Of a DNA stretch of 64,000 nucleotides, positions 1-7,000 are shown piece after piece. The position numbers and the translations under genes were made by a program. This stretch comes from an uncultured Eggerthellaceae bacterium (lineage in GTDB: Bacteria; Actinomycetota; Coriobacteriia; Coriobacteriales; Eggerthellaceae), in NCBI GenBank assembly GCA_958454405.1, contig CAUEBO010000004.1:1-64000 (forward strand), given 5' to 3'. The notes under the pieces are model-generated. The model was not told the origin of the DNA, ran no database searches, and saw only the letters and a program-made list of their open reading frames with translations. The number at the start of each line of letters is the position of its first letter. Positions within the stretch are counted from its first letter, which is position 1.

Positions 1-939
1 CTTGCGCCCGGCCAGGATGGACATGGGGTAGAGGTAGCCCACGTGGCTGCCGAACGACCCGCTCACCCATTCCACGGCGCCGCCCTCGTCCACGCGGGCG
101 CGCTTCGTGTTCAGGTTGTACATGTTCTTCGACCAGTTCTCGATGGTGGAGTAGCGCAGGCGCGCGTTCTTGCCCACGAACAGCTCCACAGCACCTGCGT
201 GCAGGTTCGCCACGTTGTACTTCGGGGCGGAGCAGCCTTCGATGAAGTGCAGGTCGGCGTCGTCCTCCACGACGATGAGCGTGTGCTCGAACTGCCCGGC
301 GCCCTTCGCGTTCAGGCGGAAGTAGCTTTGCAGGGGGAAGTCCAGCTTCACGCCCGCGGGCACGTAGACGAACGAGCCGCCGCTCCACACCGCGCCGTGG
401 AGCGCGGCGAACTTGTGGTCGGCAGACGGGATGAGCGTCATGAACCTTGTCCGGATGAGGGGCTCCCATTGCGGGTCGTGCAGCGCCTCCTCGATGCCGG
501 AGTACACGATGCCGAGCTTTGCGGCCGTGTCCTGCATGTTGTGGTAGACCAGCTCCGAGTCGTACTGCGCCCCGACGCCCGCCAGGTAGGCGCGCTCGGC
601 CTGGGGGATGCCCAGGCGGTCGAAGGTGTTCTTCACGTCGTCGGGCAGGCTCTCCCAGTCGCTCTGCTGCTCGGTGGCGGGCTTGACGTACGTGACGATG
701 TGGTCCATGTCCAGGCCATCGAGCGCCGGGCCCCAGTTGGGGGCGGGCATGCGCTGGTAGGTGTCGAGCGAGCGCAGGCGGAAGTCCAGCATCCAGTCGG
801 GCTCGTCCTTCTGGGCCGATATCTCGCGGACGATCTCGGGCGTGAGGCCGGCGTCCAGGCGCTCGGCCCCCGCCTCGTCGTCGGCGAAGTCGTACAGGCT
901 GCGGTCGATGTCGTCGACCTGCGTGCGTTTCTTTTCCAT
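1..939 (-). CDS. sufB: Fe-S cluster assembly protein SufB (3' end beyond window)
   Basis: Scaffold subunit of the cytosolic SufBCD complex that builds Fe-S clusters. The visible 313 codons begin at ATG 939 (MEKKRTQVDD) with GGGAGG 7 nt upstream, and run off the left edge in frame. The translation shows typical SufB segments: a Y-S-G-I-E-E-A-L stretch near residue 160, VWSGGSFVYVPAGVKL, and the beta-helix part HFIEGCSAPKYNVANLHAGAVE near residues 245-265, followed by STIENWSKNMYNLNTKRA. The usual length is about 470 residues, so roughly the last third is missing only because of the window edge. It lies 12 nt downstream of sufC and is clearly co-transcribed. Confidence 0.96.
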   Translation of the reverse strand, partial: MEKKRTQVDDIDRSLYDFADDEAGAERLDAGLTPEIVREISAQKDEPDWMLDFRLRSLDTYQRMPAPNWGPALDGLDMDHIVTYVKPATEQQSDWESLPDDVKNTFDRLGIPQAERAYLAGVGAQYDSELVYHNMQDTAAKLGIVYSGIEEALHDPQWEPLIRTRFMTLIPSADHKFAALHGAVWSGGSFVYVPAGVKLDFPLQSYFRLNAKGAGQFEHTLIVVEDDADLHFIEGCSAPKYNVANLHAGAVELFVGKNARLRYSTIENWSKNMYNLNTKRARVDEGGAVEWVSGSFGSHVGYLYPMSILAGRK

Positions 940-951
940 GGCGCGGCCTCC

Positions 952-1797
952 CTAGCAGGTCGCGGCGACGGGCGTTGCCTCGGCCCGCTCGCCGGGGACC
1001 GCGTCGGGCGCGGCCTGTTCGAACTGCTCGAAGCCGTGCTCGTCGATGCGCGCGACGAGCGACGCGTCGCCCTCGGCCGCCATGCGGCCGCGCACCATCA
1101 CGTGCACGCGGTCGACGTGCAGATGCTCCAGGATGCGGGTGTTGTGCGTGATGATGACGAGCGCGCCGTCCGCCGCGCGGCGGTAGGCGTCGATGCCGCG
1201 CGACACCACACCGAGCGCGTCCACGTCCAGGCCCGAGTCCGTCTCGTCCAGGATGGCCAGCTTCGGCTCCAGCAGCAGAAGCTGCAACATCTCGAGCTTC
1301 TTCTTCTCGCCGCCAGAGAAGCCCACGCCCAGCTCGCGGTCGAGGTAGGCCAGGTCCATGTCCAGTTCGTTGGCCAGCTCGCGCACGCGTTTGCGGAACT
1401 GCTTGCCCTTCAGCTCGCCAACGCCGGCGCGCCCCGCGGCGGCCGCGCGCAGGAAGCTGGACACCGGCACGCCGGGTATCTCCACCGGGGCCTGGAAGCT
1501 CAGGAACAGCCCCGCGCGCGAGCGCTTGTCGGGGGAGAGGTCAGTCACGTCCCGGCCGTCGAACACGACGGAGCCTTCCTCCACGTCGTAGGCGGCGTCG
1601 CCCATGACCACGTGGCCGAGGGTGGACTTGCCGGCGCCGTTCGGCCCCATGACCACGTGCGTCTCGCCCGCGCCCACGGCGAGGTCGACGCCGCGCAGGA
1701 TGGTGGTGCCGTCGGCCGAGGCGGTGAGGTTCTGAACGGAAAGGAGGGGTTGGGCGTCCGTTCCGGGCGTGTGGTTAATGGTGTTCTCGTCTGCCAT
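952..1797 (-). CDS. sufC: Fe-S cluster assembly ATPase SufC
   Basis: ABC-type ATPase that powers the SufBC(D) scaffold in the cytosol. 281 residues. Walker A GPNGAGKST at about 51-59, the signature FSGGEKKKLE at about 160-169 (the EKKK variant is typical of SufC), Walker B LAILDETDSGLD at about 180-191 and the switch histidine in IITHN at about 218. The Ala/Glu-rich C-terminal tail is about 25 residues longer than usual. The start at 1797 has GAAAGG 8 nt upstream. It is the first gene of a minus-strand suf operon continuing through sufB; the regulator may be the Rrf2 protein at 13928. Confidence 0.97.
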   Translation of the reverse strand: MADENTINHTPGTDAQPLLSVQNLTASADGTTILRGVDLAVGAGETHVVMGPNGAGKSTLGHVVMGDAAYDVEEGSVVFDGRDVTDLSPDKRSRAGLFLSFQAPVEIPGVPVSSFLRAAAAGRAGVGELKGKQFRKRVRELANELDMDLAYLDRELGVGFSGGEKKKLEMLQLLLLEPKLAILDETDSGLDVDALGVVSRGIDAYRRAADGALVIITHNTRILEHLHVDRVHVMVRGRMAAEGDASLVARIDEHGFEQFEQAAPDAVPGERAEATPVAATC

Positions 1798-1814
1798 GTC
1801 GCATGCCTTTCAAT

Positions 1815-1883
1815 AATCATATAGTTTTGCTATGATTAAAACGGATCGCAAGGGTGGAAGTCAAGGATTAATCCTACTAATCC
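1815..1883 (-). promoter_or_regulatory. suf operon promoter with two candidate operators
   Basis: Read on the minus strand: -35 TTGACT (1859-1864), 18-nt spacer, -10 TTTAAT (1835-1840). Directly upstream of the -35 lies GGATTAGTAGGATTAATCC (1865-1883), which contains the palindrome GGATTAATCC and a GGATTA direct repeat. Over the -10/start region lies a second inverted repeat, AATCATA (1815-1821) with TATGATT (1831-1837). Such placement suits a repressor of the Rrf2/SufR kind; binding is inferred. Confidence 0.55.
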
Positions 1884-2109
1884 ACAAGGTTTTACGGCCG
1901 GCGCGTCGGACGACCGGGCGGCCGGCGCGTACCTGGGTTCAGCGTAGCGCCGGGCCGGCTGCGACGCGCGGCGGGACGAGGCGTTGTTGAGAGCGGGTAA
2001 CCGCATCGAGGACGTTGCGGAGCGTTGCGCGGCCGAGCCGATCGCATGTCGGAGCGCTGAGCGCCGACGGCGCCGATGCCGGCGCTCGCGCCGGAGGAGC
2101 ACCCTTCGC
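1884..2109. other. GC-rich spacer without a convincing gene
   Basis: Between the suf promoter and the MITE-like element. Several overlapping frames are open on both strands but none has a ribosome binding site, recognisable motifs or plausible codon use. It contains short GC-rich inverted repeats (for example gccggcgcg copies near 1897 and 1921). Nothing else is seen. Confidence 0.5.
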
Positions 2110-2273
2110 AGGGGCTGTGTCAAAAGTCGCATTTCGACGTTCTTGTAGGGCAAGGGCTCTGCCCTTGCCGCTCAGCCAGCAACGTCTCCACAGGTCGACG
2201 GCAAGGGCAGAGCCCTTGCCCTACAACTCGACCGGCACAGGCATGCCTCGCCGGTCCTTTTGATGCAGCCCCT
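2110..2273. mobile_element. MITE-like element with terminal and internal inverted repeats
   Basis: The 164-bp segment starts with aggggctgtgtcaaaag (2110-2126) and ends with its near-complement cttttgatgcagcccct (2257-2273), 15 of 17 positions matching. Inside is a perfect 28-bp inverted repeat (2143-2170 and 2199-2226, loop 28 nt). Each of those arms is itself a 9-bp hairpin (ggcaagggc/gcccttgcc). No transposase is present and no clear target duplication is seen. The GGGGCTGTGTCAAAA end resembles IS termini of the IS1182 kind, from memory. It lies just past the 3' end of the DUF4143 gene and could also end its transcription. Confidence 0.5.
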
Positions 2274-2297
2274 CCCGCACTAGTTGCGCAGGGCGGA

Positions 2298-3593
2298 TCA
2301 AGGCGCGAGCGTTGCGATGGGAATGACGTGCACGCCGTCGGGTCGCCGGTAGGCGAGCGCGCCCCGGCCGACGACGACCGCGAGGAAAGCGGGTTCGGAA
2401 TTGCGCGCTGCCGCGTTCTTGAGCACCTTGTCGCGCAGCCGGACAAGGTTCGCGGCCGCCTCGTCTGCCTTGGTATCGCTCAGTTTGATCTCGACGGCGC
2501 CCCATCTTCCCGCATGCTCGATGATCGCGTCGACTTCGAGTCCCTTGTCGTCGCGGTAGTACGACAGGCGGTCGTCGAGCATGCCGTACGTCGACAGGTA
2601 CACTCGAAGGTCGCGCAGGACGAGGTTCTCGAACAGGTCGCCGAGTGTTTGCATGTCCCGCAGCAATCGTTCGGGCGTGGCTCCGACGAGCGAAGCCGCG
2701 AGGGAGGGGTCGACGAAGTATCGCTTGGGCTTGACGCGCACGCGGGCTTTCGATCGAAGCGGTGGCTCCCATCCGGGAAGCTCCTCGGTAAGGTAGAAAC
2801 GGTCGAACATCTCGAGGTACGAGACGAGCGTCTCCTCGCTCACCGCTCGCGACCCCTCTCCGTGCGACATGTCGTTGATGAGGGTCTTGTAAGTGACCGC
2901 TCTGCTGGCGTTGAGGGCGAGCGCTTGCAGCGCGGCGAGCGCGATGGCGGGGGATCTCCCTTCATCGATGACGTTTGCGTCGAGCACCGCTTGCAGGTAC
3001 TGCCTTGCCGTCTCGAGCGCAGCCTCGTCGTTCAGCTCGAGGTTCGCGGGCCATCCGCCGCGGCAGCACCACAGGGCTACCTCCTCGATGCTGGTTTCCC
3101 GACGCGCAGGTTTGAAATCCTCTTCCCTGAAAAGGCGCTCGAGACTCACCTCGCCGGTGGAATCTCCCGATTCGGCAAGCGATAGAGGGTACATCTTAAG
3201 GCGCGCGATGCGTCCCGCGCCGCTGTGGTGCACCTTCGCGCGCTGATCGCTCCTCAGAGCGGTCGATCCCGTGAGCAAGAGAAGGCCGCGTTTGCTGCCG
3301 GAATCGTCGACGAAACGCCGCGCCGCATCCCATACTGCAGGAACCTCCTGCCATTCGTCAACGAGGTGGGGGGTTTCGCCCAGAAGGGCGAGGCTTGGAT
3401 CGACCAGGGCGGCCTCCCGATCTGCAAGCCGGTCGAGTTTCGTCACGCTTGCCGCGCGCGAAAGGGCGGTCCACGTCTTTCCGCACCATTTCGGCCCGGT
3501 GAGTTCGACGCAACCGAAGGATCGCAAGAGCGTGTCGAGTCGCCGCTCCACCAGGCGTTTCCGATATCCGTTCGGGGTCAGTTCGCCTGCCAT
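2298..3593 (-). CDS. AAA ATPase with DUF4143 (archaeal-type ATPase fold)
   Basis: 431 residues from ATG 3593, chosen because AAAGGAGG lies 7 nt upstream; the frame stays open 23 codons further without a site. Walker A GPKWCGKT lies in the first 45 residues and a Walker B-like HLVDEWQEVP near 90; the C-terminal half matches DUF4143, with the nuclease-like EVDAIIEHAGRWGAVEIKLS near residues 365-385 (D, E and K of a PD-(D/E)XK-like core). These ATPases are common in gut bacteria and their role is not established; some are discussed as toxin-like or DNA-associated. It is monocistronic, behind an AT-rich promoter region. A 34-bp part of its 3' end is duplicated upstream (3878-3911). Confidence 0.9.
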   Translation of the reverse strand: MAGELTPNGYRKRLVERRLDTLLRSFGCVELTGPKWCGKTWTALSRAASVTKLDRLADREAALVDPSLALLGETPHLVDEWQEVPAVWDAARRFVDDSGSKRGLLLLTGSTALRSDQRAKVHHSGAGRIARLKMYPLSLAESGDSTGEVSLERLFREEDFKPARRETSIEEVALWCCRGGWPANLELNDEAALETARQYLQAVLDANVIDEGRSPAIALAALQALALNASRAVTYKTLINDMSHGEGSRAVSEETLVSYLEMFDRFYLTEELPGWEPPLRSKARVRVKPKRYFVDPSLAASLVGATPERLLRDMQTLGDLFENLVLRDLRVYLSTYGMLDDRLSYYRDDKGLEVDAIIEHAGRWGAVEIKLSDTKADEAAANLVRLRDKVLKNAAARNSEPAFLAVVVGRGALAYRRPDGVHVIPIATLAP

Positions 3594-4030
3594 CGCGCCT
3601 CCTTTGCCAATTTCAGTTACCTGCAGTATATATTTTTGATCTGCAAATTCGATAAAATACACCTAAACCGTTTAGGAAAATACACCTTTTGCATTGAGGA
3701 TTTTGCACCAAATGAATTCCTCGGATTGTCAATGACGCCTGGAACGCGTCAAATCCATTTGCTGCAGCAAGATGCTGGGTGCAATGCAGCTTGTTTCACA
3801 CGCGACGGGGTTTCGCTTTTCGCTTGGATTTTCGCACCAAGGGTCCTCGCGTGCGTGCGCGAGCGGCTCGACAAGCCGGCGAGCGCGCCCCGGCCGACGA
3901 CGACCACGAGGCTCGTGCGCGGGCGGGGCTTCGGGCGGCTCGGGACCGCGCTCGGGGTGGAGGGGCCGCCGTTCGTTCCGTTTGCCGAGGTGATTACAAC
4001 GGAAAGCGGCGTTTCGGGCATGTTCAACCC
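3594..4030. other. AT-rich then GC-rich gap: promoter region of the ATPase and a duplicated fragment
   Basis: 3620-3720 is markedly AT-rich for this genome and presumably holds the promoter of the minus-strand ATPase. It contains the palindrome CCTAAA-ccg-TTTAGG (about 3663-3677), flanked by two copies of aaaatacacct, which looks like an operator. From about 3780 the region becomes GC-rich again. Reading frames there have no ribosome binding site and look non-coding. Confidence 0.5.
3878..3911. repeat. 34-bp direct repeat of the DUF4143 gene 3' end
   Basis: 33 of 34 bases equal 2352-2385, in the same orientation. In the gene this stretch encodes AVVVGRGALA on the minus strand; here the same strand reads VVVVGRGALA in a short frame with no start signal. 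It is probably the remnant of a second copy of such a gene or the product of a recombination event. Confidence 0.6.
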
Positions 4031-4058
4031 TTGATTTAGGCGGGAGCTGTGTCATAAT
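4031..4058 (+). promoter_or_regulatory. Promoter of the surface-protein locus
   Basis: -35 TTGATT (4031-4036), 16-nt spacer, -10 CATAAT (4053-4058). Transcription would start near 4065, about 30 nt before the ATG at 4096. Confidence 0.55.
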
Positions 4059-4087
4059 GGGGGCGTCCGAGTCACGTAGCCAAGGGG

Positions 4088-7000
4088 ATGCACCCATGCA
4101 GCACAACAACCCAGCCAGCGTGCATGCGCCCTCCGCGAGCCCGGTGCCGAGCTTGCACGAAGCGCCTGCCCGCACAGCCTCCGGCATCGGAAACCCCGTC
4201 GGGGGGGGTCTTCAATAGAAGGGTTCGCGGAAGCGCAACTTCCGTAACCGCCGCGCCGCTTGCTCGGCGTGCGCTGTCTGTAGTCCTTGCCATCGTGCTC
4301 GCCGCGGGCCTCGCGCCCGCGATCCCGAGCATCCACGCGCCCGAGGCCGCCTACGCCGAAGGCGCGGCCAACTCCACCGTCACCATCACCCACCAGCCTG
4401 TGGGCGGCACGTTCGCCAAGGGTGCGCCGCTGCGCTTGTACGTGCAGGCGTTCTCGCCGGACAACCATCTGCTCACCTATCAGTGGTACAGAAGCGACGC
4501 TTTGGCGGGCGAAGGCACGCCGATCGACGGCCAAACGTCGTCCACCCTCAACGTCACAACGCCCAGTGTGTCAGGCACCGCGTATTACTACGCGGAGATC
4601 ACCGACGCGTCTTCCGGTCTGAAAGTTCGCAGCAACGCGGCGGCCGTCTCGGTGCAGGACTGGACGGTGTATGACGAGGATCAGACAACCGCGGAGAATC
4701 CGGCGCCCACGAGCACGGCGGGCTCTCGCCCGTTCTGGCTCGAGCTGCAGAACGGCGGCTTCGAATGCACGGTGGGCGCGACCGTGCACGGATCCATTTA
4801 TTTCGAGAACCTGCCCGGATGGCACACGACCATAACGTCCATGGACTCCAATTATCAAGGAAAAAGAATAATTGAAGCAGCCAATGCCAGCGAAACCTAC
4901 AAAGTACCCAACCTGGCCGGCAGCTCGCTCGTCGCCGAGCTTGCATCGACCGACGTGTCGTGCCTGTTCCAAGAGGTAGCCACGCAACCCGGCAAGATTT
5001 ACTCGTGGAAGCTGGACCACCACGGAAGGGCCGGCGGCGCGGCGGGAAACGACGTGATGGCGGTGGTCATCGGACCGGCTCTCACCCAAGAGGAGACGGA
5101 AAGCCTTGCAACCTCCGGCGTCATTAAAGGGGGATCCGACTCCGTCACGTACCCGTACGGCACGAACGCCAGCCGGACGGAAGAGAAAAGCCTGTTCAAC
5201 GCAATTGTCAACGCCTTGAAAGCCCAGGAGGGGGGCACGCTTCCCTCTTCGGGCGAGTACGTTGTCCCCTACGTGCTTCCCTCGGGTGCGACGCGCAACT
5301 ACTATGTCAGCATGACGAGCGACCCGCGCGTCGCCAATGCCAGTTGGGGACATTATGCGGGTACGTACACGGTGCCCGAGGGGCAGGGCTCAACCGTGTT
5401 CGCTTTCGCGAACATATCCTCGGGGAGCAATGGGTACGGCAACCTGCTGGACAACGTGGAGTTCAAAGCCGGCGGCGGCGTCGACGTTTCAACGGATGTC
5501 GGCTACGAGGGCGACGGCCGGCTGCAGGTTAACGATGTCCAGCGTGGGTACGACTACGGCATCTTGGAGGTGCGCGGGTCCACCGCCTTCGCCGCGCAGG
5601 GCGTGCAGGCGGCGTTGGGCGCCGCGAGCCTGACTGCCGACGAGAACGGCTGGTACGCACCGGGGGACACGGGCACGCTCACTTTCTCGAACCTCACGCC
5701 CGGCAAGACCTACCGCGTGGTGGCTGTTCCGACCAATGCCATCAACGAGGATCTCGGCTCGAACCTCACGCCCGGACTCGTGCTCGACGAGTCCTACTAC
5801 CGCCAGGTCACCATCAAGCCCGTGGCCGACTCGTCCGACGGCGCCGGCGGCAACATCCAGGCCACGGCCGAAGCCACACCCGACGGCAATGCGCGCGTCA
5901 TCGTGCGTCCCGTGCGCGAGGATGTGGAGTACGCGCTGCTTGACACGACCTCCTCCGGCACGGAACCCGACGCCAACGCGGTGGTCAAGGGATGGACGAA
6001 GGTGGGCGCGGATGACGAGCAGCTCTCCTTCGACGGGCTCAGGAGAGAGCACCTCTACGCCATCGTGGCGCGCCCCAAAGACTACGACGAGATCGACTAC
6101 GCCGACCAGGTGGCCGCCGGATCCTACGTCATCGTAAAAACGCCCTCCAAGGACTTCGTCGACGTCGACGAAGGCAGCGTGACGCGCTCCGAAGACGGCA
6201 TGTCCCTTACCGTCACCAACAAGAGCAACCGGCAGCAGCGCTACCTCGTCTACGACGCCGACACCGGCGAGAAGTACGACGGCGCGTGGCACCAGATACA
6301 GGGCGGCTCGACCGACAACACAAGCTGGACGGCTCTGGATCCGACCAAGAACTACCAGATCGTGGCCGCCGAACCGCCCACGGACGTGAGCACGGGCTCG
6401 GCCCCCTCTCCCGGCCTGCGCTCCTATGGCGTGGCGCCCGCGCCCGAGGTGGACTACGTGAGCGAGACGGTGGGTAAAGACGGCGTCGTGCCGGCTTCCA
6501 TCGAGTACCGGGTGCAGGACAAGGCCGACCCGGGTCGGTGGCATTTCGGCTCCGCGGACTCCTGGGTGGCGGGAACCGGCGGCGCGGCGCTCTCGTTCGC
6601 CGGCGTGTTGGACAGCGCCGCGAACGGCGCCACGCTCACGTACCGCTTGAAGTCCGACTACGATGGGCCCTCGATCGCCGTCGTGTCCGCCTTCGAGGTG
6701 CCCGCCCGTCCCGCCGCACCCGTTGCGGGAGGCGGCTTCGCCGTGGACTACGCAGCCGAGACGCTGTCGGCGGGGACGTCGGGAGCGGCCCTCCAGACGC
6801 GCGCCTCGGGCTCATCGGCGTGGTCTGCGGCCGGGACCGCCGCCGTGCCGTTCACCAGTCTCGGCTGGGGCGGCGCGGAGCGCGCGGTGGAGGTGCGCCT
6901 GGCGGCGTCGCAGGAGGGGAGGACGTTCGCCTCCAAGGCGGCCGGCGTGACGCTGGCCGCGCGCCCGGACGTCCCGACGGGCTTGCTGCTGGTCGAAAAC

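Noticed and set aside
43..1824. A 593-codon plus-strand frame over sufB/sufC
   Set aside because: Shadow of the two suf genes; His/Val/Arg-rich composition and no ribosome site.
3749..4027. A 92-codon minus-strand frame with VVVVGRGALA
   Set aside because: Only the 34-bp duplicated piece resembles a protein; the rest has no start signal or coding character.
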